NCBI GenBank assembly: GCA_902494035.1
Contig: CABURV010000023.1
Coordinates: 1-28,777, forward strand
DNA length: 28,777 nucleotides
From: an uncultured Collinsella sp.
GTDB taxonomy: Bacteria > Actinomycetota > Coriobacteriia > Coriobacteriales > Coriobacteriaceae
Direction: 5' to 3'
Shown here: piece by piece, positions 14,528 through 25,100 of the stretch
Position numbering within the stretch: the stretch's first letter is position 1
Layout: every line of letters begins with the position of its first letter
Notes under the pieces: model-generated
The model's input: only the letters and a program-made list of their open reading frames with translations
Told to the model about the DNA's origin: nothing
Database searches by the model: none
Made by a program: the position numbers and the translations under genes

Positions 14528-17500
14528 ATGGATCTTTCGACTTTGATGCCGCAACAGCTGCAGATTGTCAAAACGCTCGACCGCCCGCTGTTTGTCTCGG
14601 CGGGCGCCGGTTCGGGTAAGACCTTTACCCTCACGCGCCGCATCGTCTATGCGCTCTCGCCCGAATCCGGTCCGTTCGTTGGGCATCTGGACCAGGTGCT
14701 CGCCATTACCTTTACCAAAGATGCCGCGGCCGAGATCCGCGACCGCGTGCGCCGTGCGCTTATCGACGAGGGTATGGACGAGGAAGCACTGACCGTCGAC
14801 GACGCGTGGATTTCGACCATTCACGGCATGTGCTCGCGTATCCTGCGCGCGCACGCGCTGGAGCTGGGCATCGACCCCGAGTTCACGGTGCTCACCGATA
14901 CCGACGAGCTCATGGATCAGGCTGTTGAGCATGTGCTGGGTCGCGCGACGGCACCCGATGCCGCCCCCGAGCTCGCGGCATCGCTCAAGGCCCTCTATGC
15001 CTGGTATCCCATGGCGGGCGAGGGCGGTTCCTTTGGCGGCGGTACGACCATCAAGGGTCTGGTGCGTGACCTGCTGGAGCTGTCGAGCCAGTTGTCGGGC
15101 GGTATGGACGACGTGCGCGTGGCGCGCGGCCAGGCCGATACCTCGGCGCTCGCCGATGCCTATCGCGCGGCGCTGGGCGCAAGCAAGGCCTCGACCGAGA
15201 AGGCGCAGGCGGCGCTCGATGCCATCGACGCGTTCGAGGCGAGCGGCAAGACCATGGCCGATGCGGCGCGACTCATGATGTCGTGCGGCATGCCGCGGGC
15301 GAGCAAGGCATTCCCCAAGGAGCAGGTCGAGCTGCTCAAGGCCGAGGCCGCCGATGCGTTTATCAATATCGTGCTTGCCTGCGGTGGCCCGGCGCTCGAT
15401 GCGCTGGTGGGCCTGGCCCGTTCCGTGGAGGCTGAGTATCGCGCGCTGAAGGCTGCCCAGTCCGCGCTCGACAATAACGACCTGCTGCGTATGGCTTACG
15501 AGGCATTGCGCGATTACCCTGCCATCCGTGCTGCGTACGAGGGCCGCTTTAAGATGGTCATGATCGATGAGTTCCAGGATACCGACCAGATGCAGGTCGA
15601 TCTGATCCGTTACCTGACGGGTGCGGGGGAGCGCGCGCTGTGCACCGTGGGCGATGCACAGCAGTCGATCTATCGCTTCCGCGGCGCCGAGGTCGAGGTC
15701 TTCCGCCGCCAGGAGCGCAAAGTGGGATCGACGGCGGCGTCCGAGACGGTCGCCACGCCGGATGTCCCCGCCGGCGAGCTCGTTAAGCTCGTGCGCAACT
15801 TCCGCAGCCATGACGAGGTGCTGCGTTACGTGGCGCGCGTCTTTGATGGCGACGACGGCGGCCTGATGCAGGGCTTTTTGGATCTTGAGGCGAGCGACGG
15901 CCGCAAGGACACGCTGGTGGCAGACGCCTCGCGTCGCCAGGCCCTCTTTGTTGCCGGCGGCAGTACGCAGGAGCGCACACAGGCCAAGGCCCGTGCGATC
16001 GCCGAGCGCTTCCGCGCGCTTGCCGATGCCGGCCAGCCCCAGGGCGGCATGGTGCTGCTGCTGGGCCGCATGACCAACGCCGACGTCTACGCCCAGGCCT
16101 TCCGCGACCAGGGGCTCGACTGCGTCATCGCGGGCGGCTCGGTCTTTGCCCAAGCAGCCGAGGTGCAGACGGTGCGCGCCCTGGTTTGTGCGCTCGCCAA
16201 TCCGGCCGATACGGCGCAGGGCCTTATGCCGCTGCTCGCCTCGCCGATGTTTGCACTCGGCGCCCAGGAGTTCCTGGCGCTGGCGACCAAACTCGACGAG
16301 CAGACGGGCGAGACGTCGCGCCGCAACATCGATGCGGGCATCATGAGCGATTCCGATGTGCCGGGTTTGCAAGACTTGCCGCTGGTGACGCGCGCCCGCG
16401 AGGTGCTGCGGTATGCGCTTCGTCGCGTGGGCCGCGATTCGTTCGCCGCCATCGCGCGCGACGTGGTCAACGCCTCCGGCTGGTTTGTACGTCTGGCACA
16501 GCGTGGTCCCGAGGGCAAGGCCATTGCCGCCAACGTGCTCAAGGCGCTCGATGCCGTGGCCGAGGCGGAGGCCGAGTTCGGCAACTCGCCGCGTTCCATC
16601 GTGCTGGCCTTCGACCGCTTCTTGGCGGGCAAGGAAGCCCCGGGTGCCCTCAACGAGGAGGGCGACGGCGCGGTGCGCATCATGACGGTGCATGCCTCCA
16701 AGGGTCTGGAATATCCGGTCGTGGCGGTCGCCGAGTGCTTTGGCGTGCGTAAGTCCTCGGGTGCGGCACAGATGGGTCGCGTCGAGGGCGGAGCACAGGT
16801 CGTGGCACTGCCGGCACGTTTCGACGGCGTTAAGCTCGCCGACGGTACCTTTGTGAAGGGCGACGACGTCAAAAAGCAGTTTGAGCATGCGTTTAAGAGC
16901 AAGGGCACGTCGCTGTGGCTGCCGCCGGAGCTCATGGAGGACGTCTGTGCGACGGGCTCTCCCGCCGAGGCATTTGCCCGCCTGCGCAACGACGACCTGC
17001 GGCTTTCGCTCGAGGAGCGGGCCCGCTTGCTCTACGTTGCCATGACGCGTGCGCGCGAGCTGGTGATCTTGGCGATGGATGCTGGCGTGAGCCGTGGCAA
17101 GGTGACGGCGCCGACCTTCGATGTCGAGACCGATCTGACCTACGACGTGCTGCGCCGTATTTTGCCGACCGACGCTCTGGACATGCCGCAGCTCGATGCC
17201 GACCGCCTGGTGTTCGACAACTCCCAGCCGGGCGACTACGAGCTCATTTCGCTTTCGGACTTTACCTTTGGCGAGCAGGCGTTTGAGGCCAACGCTTCGC
17301 TGGATGCTGGGGGTAGGCTTGTTCGCGGTGATGCGGAGGCGGAGGGTGCCGATGCCGCCGCCGATCGCCCGGTCGTGCCCGGCCCCGCCGACCCGTCGCC
17401 CGATGCATTAGAGCTGGTGTATCCCCAGGCGGCGGGCGTGCGCATGGGCACGTGCCCGTTCCCGGAGCGCGATTCGTACAGCTATTCGTCGATTGCCGCG

Positions 17501-18163
17501 GCGCTGCATGCCGAGGCCGAGGACCGTGCCGCCGAGGCACGCGTGCCCATGGACGAGGCAGGCGATGATGCGGAGTCGGATGGCTCGGAGATGACGGATG
17601 CAGACGTGGCCGCCGCTGAGCCCGCCGGCAATCCCATGGCGCTGGGCTCGGCCTTCCATGCCGCTTGCCAGTGGCTCATCGAGATGGACGCCGATACGCT
17701 TCCCGCCGCGCGCGCCGATGCGCTGGCGCGTCTGTGGCACCTGACGCCGGAGCAGCGCGAGCGTTTTGACGTCGCCCTAAATCGCTGGCTCAGGTCGTCG
17801 GTCCGCGCCGAGCTGCTTGCCTGGCCGTGTGTCCGTGCCGAGGTGCCGTTCTTCTCGCTGGGCTGCGAGGACGAGGACATCGCCCGCTACGGTGCCTATG
17901 CCGAGGGCGCCATCGATGCTTTGGCGACGAGCCCGGCGGATTCGTCATGCGCGCTGGTCATCGACTACAAGACGGGCGGCACGCCGGACGAGACGCCGGA
18001 ACAGCTGCAGGAGAAGCACGCCCTGCAGGCGCGCGTCTACGCTGATGTTCTGCACAAGGCGGGCTTTGAGGCCGTGACCGTCAAGTTCGTCCGCGTGGAG
18101 CAGCCGGATCCAACCCTCTTCGTCGAACCCGCCGAACCTCAGGTAGTCACCTACAACCTCTAG
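14528..18163 (+). CDS. addA: AddA-like UvrD-family helicase-nuclease
   Basis: 1211 residues, the usual length of AddA. ATG at 14528 lies three bases after the addB stop; GGAGG at 14511-14515, inside the end of addB, serves it, so the genes are translationally linked. Superfamily 1A helicase motifs occur in order: Q-motif near Q9, Walker A GAGSGKT (26-32), AITFTKDAAAEIRDRV (Ia), DEFQDTD (347-353), GDAQQSIYRFRGA (III), RNFRSH (IV), TVHASKGLEYPVV (720-732, V) and YVAMTRARE (836-844, VI). The C-terminus is a second RecB-type nuclease with an MALGSAFHAAC histidine motif and D1146-Y-K1148. It should act as the 3'-5' ATP-driven motor and one of the two nucleases of AddAB, resecting double-strand ends until Chi. 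Residues about 920-1040 between helicase and nuclease are acidic and poorly conserved. Confidence 0.95.
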   Translation: MDLSTLMPQQLQIVKTLDRPLFVSAGAGSGKTFTLTRRIVYALSPESGPFVGHLDQVLAITFTKDAAAEIRDRVRRALIDEGMDEEALTVDDAWISTIHGMCSRILRAHALELGIDPEFTVLTDTDELMDQAVEHVLGRATAPDAAPELAASLKALYAWYPMAGEGGSFGGGTTIKGLVRDLLELSSQLSGGMDDVRVARGQADTSALADAYRAALGASKASTEKAQAALDAIDAFEASGKTMADAARLMMSCGMPRASKAFPKEQVELLKAEAADAFINIVLACGGPALDALVGLARSVEAEYRALKAAQSALDNNDLLRMAYEALRDYPAIRAAYEGRFKMVMIDEFQDTDQMQVDLIRYLTGAGERALCTVGDAQQSIYRFRGAEVEVFRRQERKVGSTAASETVATPDVPAGELVKLVRNFRSHDEVLRYVARVFDGDDGGLMQGFLDLEASDGRKDTLVADASRRQALFVAGGSTQERTQAKARAIAERFRALADAGQPQGGMVLLLGRMTNADVYAQAFRDQGLDCVIAGGSVFAQAAEVQTVRALVCALANPADTAQGLMPLLASPMFALGAQEFLALATKLDEQTGETSRRNIDAGIMSDSDVPGLQDLPLVTRAREVLRYALRRVGRDSFAAIARDVVNASGWFVRLAQRGPEGKAIAANVLKALDAVAEAEAEFGNSPRSIVLAFDRFLAGKEAPGALNEEGDGAVRIMTVHASKGLEYPVVAVAECFGVRKSSGAAQMGRVEGGAQVVALPARFDGVKLADGTFVKGDDVKKQFEHAFKSKGTSLWLPPELMEDVCATGSPAEAFARLRNDDLRLSLEERARLLYVAMTRARELVILAMDAGVSRGKVTAPTFDVETDLTYDVLRRILPTDALDMPQLDADRLVFDNSQPGDYELISLSDFTFGEQAFEANASLDAGGRLVRGDAEAEGADAAADRPVVPGPADPSPDALELVYPQAAGVRMGTCPFPERDSYSYSSIAAALHAEAEDRAAEARVPMDEAGDDAESDGSEMTDADVAAAEPAGNPMALGSAFHAACQWLIEMDADTLPAARADALARLWHLTPEQRERFDVALNRWLRSSVRAELLAWPCVRAEVPFFSLGCEDEDIARYGAYAEGAIDALATSPADSSCALVIDYKTGGTPDETPEQLQEKHALQARVYADVLHKAGFEAVTVKFVRVEQPDPTLFVEPAEPQVVTYNL

Positions 18164-18175
18164 CCCTCAGATAAC

Positions 18176-18238
18176 TTGCGGTGGAATACGGACTGTTTTG
18201 GCCAAAAAAGCCGCCAAACAGTCCGCATTTCACCGCAA
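18176..18238. repeat. Long imperfect palindrome between addA and dnaE (REP-like)
   Basis: The arm 18176-18201 and the arm 18214-18238 are inverted copies that differ at two positions and one inserted T, around a 12-base centre. GGACTGTTT and its complement AAACAGTCC form the inner arms, GCGGTG and CACCGC the outer. No T-run follows, so it is more like a repeated extragenic palindrome than a plain intrinsic terminator, although it may end the addBA transcript. It lies 13 bases after the addA stop. Confidence 0.6.
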
Positions 18239-18339
18239 CTGCAAGAGGAGCCGTGTTGGTTTGGCTAGGTTCGGGTGCCGTCCGCGCCGTGCGGTAAAAT
18301 CGTTCAGTCAGAACACGAACCCGCATCGGAGCTCATCAC

Positions 18340-21300
18340 ATGGCATTCGTCCATCTGCACAATCACACTGTTTTCTCCATGCTCGACGGCGCAACCCGTA
18401 TCCAGGATATGGTCAACCGCGCCGTAGAGCTGGGCATGCCCGCCGTCGCCATTACCGATCACGGCTACATGTATGGCGTGCCCGACCTGGCGCTGGCCTG
18501 CGACGCCGTCAACCACAACACGCCCGAGTACAAAACCTGGAGTCACGACAAGGCCTTCTTGGAAAAGGACCGCCGCGACGAGCTGGTGGAGCCCGACCCC
18601 GAGGCAAACCCGCGCGAGCATGCCCAGTACGTCAAAGACATGGCCATGTGGGACGAGAAGGGCAACATCGACGAGCTCAAGCCGCCCCTGGTCATCAAGC
18701 CCATCTTTGGCTGCGAGGTCTACTTTACGCCGGACGAGACCCTTGCCCGCGACCACAAGCCCGAGCTCTACCACATGATCCTTCTGGCCAAGGACCAGGA
18801 GGGCTACGTCAACCTGATGCAGACGGTCTCCGAGGCCGCTGTGCAGGGCTTTTACTACAAGCCGCGTGTGACGCTCGACAACCTGCGCCGCCACGCCAAG
18901 GGCATGATCTGCACGAGCGCCTGCATCGCGGGCATCATCCCCAAATACATCGACCGCGGTGACATGGAGGGCGCCATCAAGTGGGCCGAGACCTTCCGCG
19001 ACACCTTCGACCCCGGTGACTTCTACATCGAGATCCAGGAACACGGCATCACCACCGACAACGGCCTGACCGACGAGCAGATGGACCGCACGCTCATCGA
19101 CATCGCCAAGCAGGTGGGCGTCAAGGTCATCGCCACCAACGACTTCCACTACCTGCGCCGCGAGGACGCGCCCGTGCAGGACGTCATCATGTGCATCGGC
19201 ATGAACGCCAAGGTCGACGACCCCAACCGCATGCGCATGACCGGCTCGGAGTTTTACATGAAGACCGAGGAGGAGATGCGGGCGATGTTCCCGTATTGCC
19301 CCGAGGCCTGCGACAACACGCTCGAGATCGCCGACAAGTGCTACGTTGAGCTGGACTGGGACTCCATCATCCTGCCGCGCTTCCCGTTGCTCGACCCCGG
19401 CGAGACGCACGAGAGCCAGTTCCGCCGCGAGTGCGAGAAGGGCCTGCGCCAGCACTACGGCGACGACTGGGCCACGCGCGAGATCGGTGGCGTCAACATC
19501 AAAGAACGCTTTGAGTACGAATACAAGGTCATCTGCGACAAGGGCTTTGCCGCCTACTTTTTGATCGTTGCCGAGTACGTGCAATGGGCCAAGGACAACG
19601 GCATCGGCGTCGGCCCCGGCCGTGGCTCGGCCGCCGGCGCTATCGTCGCCTACGCCATGAACATCACCGCGTTCGACCCGCTCGAGAACGGCCTGATGTT
19701 CGAGAGGTTCCTGTCTCCGCAGCGTACCGAGATGCCCGATATCGATATGGACTTCGACGATGAGCGGCGCCTCGAGGTCGTTGAGCACGTTCGCCAGCTC
19801 TACGGCCCCGAGAAGGTCACCCACGTCATCACCTACTCGACCATCAAGGCCAAGCAGGCCATCAACGACGCCGCGCGCGTCCTGGACTACCCGGTCTACA
19901 TGGGCCAGCGCCTGTCCAAGATGGTCTCGAGCGACCCCAAGGTCAAGCTCAAACAGGTACTCGAAAAACAACCCGGCAAAGAGGATCTGTTTAACCCCGA
20001 CTTTGCCGAGGCCTATAAAAAGGACGACGACGCCCGCCGCATCATCGACACGGCGCTCTCGATTGAGGGCCTCACCCGTGGCGAGGGCGTGCACGCGTGC
20101 GCCGTTCTGATCTGCCGCGACCCCGTTAACGAGCATGTGCCCACCAAGCTCGACACCAAGGGCGGCGTCGAGATTACCCAGTACGAGGGCCATACCGTTG
20201 CCGACATGGGCTTGCTCAAGATGGACTTCTTGGGCCTGCGCACGCTGACGGTTATCTCCAAGGCCAAGGCAAACATCAAAAAGAACTTCGGCATCGACAT
20301 CAAAGAGGAAGAGATTCCCTTTGACGATCCCGAGATCTTTAAGCTCATGGGTTCCGGCCACACCGCCGGCGTCTTCCAGGTCGAGTCCGCCGGCATGACG
20401 GCCACGATCAAGAACATGAAGCCCACCGAGTACAAGCACGTCGTGGCATTGATCGCCCTGTACCGCCCGGGCCCGCTGGGCGCCGGCATGGTCTCGTCCT
20501 ACATCAACCGTATGAACGGCAAGGAGCCGGCCGTCTCCTACGACGACCGTCTGGACGACATCCTGGGCGAAACCTACGGCACCATGGTCTACCAGGAGCA
20601 GGTTATGCTCATCTCCGTCGAGATGTGCGGCTTCTCCAAGGGCGAATCGGACTCGCGTATCCGTAAGCCCGTGGCTAAGAAAAAGATCAAGCTGCTCACG
20701 TCGACGGTGCTCCACTGGGAGGATGGCTCGGACGAGACCACCTACGACCACTGGATGAACGGCGCCATCAAGAACAACTACACGCGCGAGGTCGCCCAGA
20801 AGATTTGGGACGATGTTCTCGAGTTCGCATCTTACGCCTTCAACAAGTCGCACTCCGCCGGCTACGCCATCCTGGTTATGCAGACGGCGTGGCTCAAGGC
20901 GCACTATCCGCACGAGTACATGGCGGCCGTTCTGACGTCCTATACGGGCAAGACCGACAAGATCGTGCACTACGTCTCGGCATGCCGTCACGACGGCATC
21001 CCCGTGCTTTCGCCAGATGTCAACGAGTCCGGTACCGAGTTCACGGCTACCAAAGAGGGCGTGCGCTTTGGTCTGGCCGGCATCCGCGGCGTGGGCACCG
21101 GCGTGGCGCAGGCGATTATCGCCGAGCGCGAGGCGGGCGGTCCGTTTAAGACGCTGCACGACTTTGTCGAGCGCGTGGACTCGAGCCAGGCCAACCGTCG
21201 CGTGATCGAATCGCTGATCAAGGCAGGTGCCTTCGACTCCACGGGGTATCCGCGTCGCCAGATGATGCACTTTGTGGACAAGAACAACCCCGAGAACATC

Positions 21301-22143
21301 ATCGACGCCGCGGTAAAGCGCCAGAAGGACCGCGCGAGCGGCCAGACGTCGTTCTTCGATATGTTCGGCGACGTTGAGGGCTCGGGCTTTGAGGTGAGCG
21401 TGCCCGATCCGGATGGCCAGGAATGGGACCGCCACCTTAAGCTGAGCCAGGAGAAGGAGGTTCTGGGCATCTATGTCTCGGACCACCCGCTGCGCCCGTT
21501 TGAGTATGCACTGGCCAAGGCGCGCGACTTTTCGTTCTCGCAGATCGACACCGGCTACGAAGTTCAGAATCCTACGGGCGGCACTATCAACCAGGAGATT
21601 CCCGAGGGCAAGGCGCTGTGGTGGGCCGGCATGGTCTCGAGCGTGTCCAAGCGCGTGACCAAAAACGGCGACCCCATGGGCATCGTGCAGCTCGAGGACA
21701 TGGAAGGTGAGGCCACGGTCGTGGTGTTCCCCAAGACCTACAAGGAGGCCGAGGGGTACCTGTACGGCGAAGTCGATCCCGAGACCGGCGCGCAGCTGTC
21801 CGACGCGTTTGTGCGCATTAAGGGCAAGCTCGAGCGCTCGGACCGCGGCGACCAGATCATCGCGCAGGAGATTGTGCCGCTGGAGCTTAGCGAGGAGAAA
21901 AACAAGCCCAAGGTCTTTGAGGTCATGGTGCCCAACAGCCGATTTAGCCAGGGCAATATGGCGCGCCTGGCCACGGTGCTCACCACCAACCCGGGCGGCG
22001 ACCGCGTGGAGATTTTTATCGAGCAAGTCGACGGGCGTGTGCTGCGTGCCGAGGTGCCGGCCAAGGTCAACGCGCGCTCGATTCCGCTGCTGGCAGAGGC
22101 AAAGGCCATTGTGGGTAACCAAGGCCGCGTGACGGTTATCTAA
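18340..22143 (+). CDS. dnaE: DNA polymerase III alpha subunit (DnaE type)
   Basis: 1267 residues; ATG at 18340 with GGAGC eight bases upstream. The N-terminal PHP domain keeps all nine expected metal ligands (H5, H7, D16, H41, E126, H145, C195, D268, H270), unlike E. coli DnaE, so a metal-dependent 3'-5' proofreading activity is likely. PHP has an extra charged block (about 55-118) between ITDHG and GCEVYF. The polymerase core shows GPGRGSAAGA, catalytic PDIDMDF (466-472) and MDFLGLRTLT with D629. Helix-hairpin-helix (GLAGIRGVGTGVAQ) and the beta-clamp motif QTSFFDMF (1002-1009) follow, then an OB fold (WWAGMVSSV). There is no DnaQ-like exonuclease insertion, so it is not PolC. It replicates the chromosome. 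The usual LRKAMGKK stretch reads RIRKPVAKKK (773-782). A SNF2 gene follows 28 bases on. Confidence 0.97.
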   Translation: MAFVHLHNHTVFSMLDGATRIQDMVNRAVELGMPAVAITDHGYMYGVPDLALACDAVNHNTPEYKTWSHDKAFLEKDRRDELVEPDPEANPREHAQYVKDMAMWDEKGNIDELKPPLVIKPIFGCEVYFTPDETLARDHKPELYHMILLAKDQEGYVNLMQTVSEAAVQGFYYKPRVTLDNLRRHAKGMICTSACIAGIIPKYIDRGDMEGAIKWAETFRDTFDPGDFYIEIQEHGITTDNGLTDEQMDRTLIDIAKQVGVKVIATNDFHYLRREDAPVQDVIMCIGMNAKVDDPNRMRMTGSEFYMKTEEEMRAMFPYCPEACDNTLEIADKCYVELDWDSIILPRFPLLDPGETHESQFRRECEKGLRQHYGDDWATREIGGVNIKERFEYEYKVICDKGFAAYFLIVAEYVQWAKDNGIGVGPGRGSAAGAIVAYAMNITAFDPLENGLMFERFLSPQRTEMPDIDMDFDDERRLEVVEHVRQLYGPEKVTHVITYSTIKAKQAINDAARVLDYPVYMGQRLSKMVSSDPKVKLKQVLEKQPGKEDLFNPDFAEAYKKDDDARRIIDTALSIEGLTRGEGVHACAVLICRDPVNEHVPTKLDTKGGVEITQYEGHTVADMGLLKMDFLGLRTLTVISKAKANIKKNFGIDIKEEEIPFDDPEIFKLMGSGHTAGVFQVESAGMTATIKNMKPTEYKHVVALIALYRPGPLGAGMVSSYINRMNGKEPAVSYDDRLDDILGETYGTMVYQEQVMLISVEMCGFSKGESDSRIRKPVAKKKIKLLTSTVLHWEDGSDETTYDHWMNGAIKNNYTREVAQKIWDDVLEFASYAFNKSHSAGYAILVMQTAWLKAHYPHEYMAAVLTSYTGKTDKIVHYVSACRHDGIPVLSPDVNESGTEFTATKEGVRFGLAGIRGVGTGVAQAIIAEREAGGPFKTLHDFVERVDSSQANRRVIESLIKAGAFDSTGYPRRQMMHFVDKNNPENIIDAAVKRQKDRASGQTSFFDMFGDVEGSGFEVSVPDPDGQEWDRHLKLSQEKEVLGIYVSDHPLRPFEYALAKARDFSFSQIDTGYEVQNPTGGTINQEIPEGKALWWAGMVSSVSKRVTKNGDPMGIVQLEDMEGEATVVVFPKTYKEAEGYLYGEVDPETGAQLSDAFVRIKGKLERSDRGDQIIAQEIVPLELSEEKNKPKVFEVMVPNSRFSQGNMARLATVLTTNPGGDRVEIFIEQVDGRVLRAEVPAKVNARSIPLLAEAKAIVGNQGRVTVI

Positions 22144-22171
22144 GCTACCCCGGGTGAGATTGGAGGAAGTG

Positions 22172-25100
22172 ATGGCACAGGGGACGTTTGTGCAGGCGCT
22201 TCGCAAAGAGGCGGCGCTGAGCGGCACCTTTATGAAGGGCCGCTCGCTCATGCTCAACGGTGCCGTGCTGTCGTTTGAGGACTCCGGCTCGCGCTTCTCC
22301 AAAAACGTGAACATCGAGGGCTCGGTGCGTGGTTCGCGCGGCGACCTGTACAAGACGCACGTGGCGCTCGACATGGACGAGCACGAGGTGATCGACTACG
22401 ACTGCGATTGCCCCGCCGCCTATCGTTACCCCGGTATGTGCAAGCACGCTATTGCCACGGCTCTGGCGTATTTGGATGCCAGCGGCGCCGAGCCCGTCGA
22501 AGGTTTGCGCACGCCGGTCCGCACGTTTACGGCGCAGCCGACACAGCCTGCGCGCACCGCGCCCAAAGCGCCGGCCGTCAACCCCAACTTTCCCTTTCCG
22601 GCGCCCGTCCCCACGAGTCCCAGCCTCATGGCGGCGCTCTCCGATCTTTCGGACGCGCGCATGGATGAGCTGGCGAGCATGCGCCGCAAGCTTGCCGGCA
22701 GTGTGGATCCCGATGCCCCCAAGGCGGTGTTGGAGCCCTCGCTGGTGCCGTACTACAATCCACTGTTTGCCGACCGCTTTAGCTGGGCGCTCGAGCTTCG
22801 CATTCGCTGTGGATCGGTCTCCTACGTGGTCAAGGACATCGACGGCATGGCCGACGCCTATGTCCGAGGCGGCACCTTCTCGTACGGCAAGAAGCTCACG
22901 TTTGTCCATACGCCCGAAGCCTTCGAAGACGTGTCGACAAAGCTGCTCAACCTTGTTGTGACGACAGTTGCCTATCTCGATGACATCACAAGCTCGCGTT
23001 CGGCTTCGTACGACTTTGCCCGCAGCGGTTTTGTCGCCGAGCGTCAGTTGCCGCTGTCCGAGCATAGCATCGTATATGTGCTGGACCTGCTGCGCGGCCA
23101 GACCATCTCCTTTGAGCCCGCCTGGTCGCGGGGGACGACGACGCATCGCACCTATGACGTGGCGGTTGAGATGCCTCCGGAAGGGGAGGACGAGGCTCTG
23201 TCTAAGCGTCCACCGCTTCTTGCCGCCAAAATCGCGCCGGCGGCTGGCGGCAGCTACGATCTGCGCCTGCCGGCCGATGCATACTGCTTTGCTTCGGGCG
23301 ACGTTGCCTATCTGGTTGACACCCGCCGTGCGCGCCGTACCGATGTAGCGTTTGCCCAGCATGCGGCGCCGTTTCTATCGCGCTTGCTGCCCTGTCGCAC
23401 GCCGGTCCATATCGCTGCCGACCAGGTGGGGGAGTTCTGTCGTATGGCGCTGCCCATTTTGCGCGACTACACCGACCTTACCGCGCCCGCTGCGCTCGAT
23501 ACCGTGGCGCCCGAGCCGAGCTTTGCCATGGCGATCGGCGTCGACGATGGGCTCGTGACCTGCAAAGTTACGGTTACCTACGGCGACTGGTCGGCAGATC
23601 TCTTTAGCCTGGGCGCTCCGGGCAGCCCCTTCGAAGAGCAGCGCCCGGGCGTGCCGCCGCGCGACGAGGTGGCGGAGTTTCGTGTTGTGGACACGGCGGC
23701 TCTGTATTTCGACTTTTACGAGGGCGGTCTGGCGTTTGAGGAGCGCGATGACGAGAGCTTGTTCTGCCTGCTGACCGAGGGCCTATCCGCCCTGTCCGAG
23801 CTTGGTGAGGTCATGCTCAGCGACCGTCTGCGCCAGATTTCGGTGCGCCCCGCGCCCAAGCTCTCGGTGCATGCGACCGTCAAGAGCAATCTGCTCGATG
23901 TCGAGCTGGGCGCGAGCGAGCTTTCGGCCGCGGACCTTGCCGTCTATCTCGATTCGTACAAGCGCCATCAAACGTTTGCGCGCCTTACGTCCGGCGACAT
24001 CATTCGCCTGGACGAGGGCGCTCGAGCCGCGTTTGGCCTCGCCGAGGACCTGGGCGTCGATGCCGTCGACCTGCTCGACGGCGTGTCGCTTCCCGCATCG
24101 AGCACCCTGTTCGTCGATAGCATGCTCGCGCGCACGCCCGCGCTCGAGGCCGATCGCGACGCTGCGTTCCGCCGTACCGTCGAGCGTCTGGACACGCTCG
24201 GCAAGATGGACTTTACGGTGCCAGCATCGCTCAAGGCAACGATGCGCGGCTACCAGGTCGACGGCTACCAGTGGCTCGGCTCACTCGAACACCTGAGCTT
24301 TGGCGGCATCTTGGCCGACGACATGGGCCTGGGCAAAACGCTCCAGATGATCGCGCATATCCTGGCGCGCGTGGAGGCGGGGGACCCTAAACCCACGCTT
24401 GTGGTGTGTCCCGCGTCGCTTGTGTACAACTGGACCGCCGAGCTGGAGCGCTTTGCCCCGTCGCTCGATGTGTGCGCCATTGTGGGTGCCAAGGCGCAGC
24501 GTCGCGTGCAGATCGCCGGCGTGGCCGAGCATAACGTGGTCGTGACGTCGTATGACCTTATGCGGCGCGATATCGACGAGTACGTCGAGCAGGACTTTGC
24601 CCGTGTGGCGCTCGATGAGGCCCAGTACATTAAAAACCCGCTCACCCAGGTGGCGCGCGCCGCAAAGCGCCTGCCTGCCGGCGTGCGCTTTGCCCTGACG
24701 GGCACGCCCATCGAAAACCGCTTGTCCGAGCTCTGGAGCATCTTCGACTTTTTGATGCCGGGCCTGCTTGGCACGCGCGAGTCGTTTGCCAAGCGCTTCG
24801 AAAGCCCGGTCGAGCACGCCGAGGGCGACAGCGCCGCTCGCCTGCAGGCACTCGTGTCGCCGTTTGTACTGCGCCGTGTCAAGGAGGACGTGGTGGCCGA
24901 TCTGCCCGAAAAGATCGAGGACACGGTCGTGGCTCAGCTTACCGGCGAGCAGCGCAAGCTCTACCTGGCCAACCAGGACCGCATCGCCCAGCAGGTACAG
25001 CACCGCGAGTCATCCGAGTTTAAGAAAGACAAGCTCAAAGTGCTCGCCGAGCTCACCAAGCTGCGCCAGATCTGCTGCGACCCGCGTCTACACTACGAGG

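Noticed and set aside
12179..16888. 1569-codon open frame on the minus strand opposite addB and addA
   Set aside because: It is the antisense shadow of two well-supported genes. GC-rich codon use keeps this frame free of stops; the translation is Arg/His/Gly/Leu-rich without any family motif and has no ribosome site.
18306..18326. LexA box before dnaE (GTTC...GAAC pattern)
   Set aside because: The half-sites are in the order GTTC then GAAC, opposite to the LexA consensus GAAC-N4-GTTC.
18304..22374. 1356-codon open frame on the minus strand opposite dnaE
   Set aside because: Same antisense artefact; the plus-strand frame carries all DnaE motifs, while this one is a low-information Val/Leu/Asp/His-rich translation.
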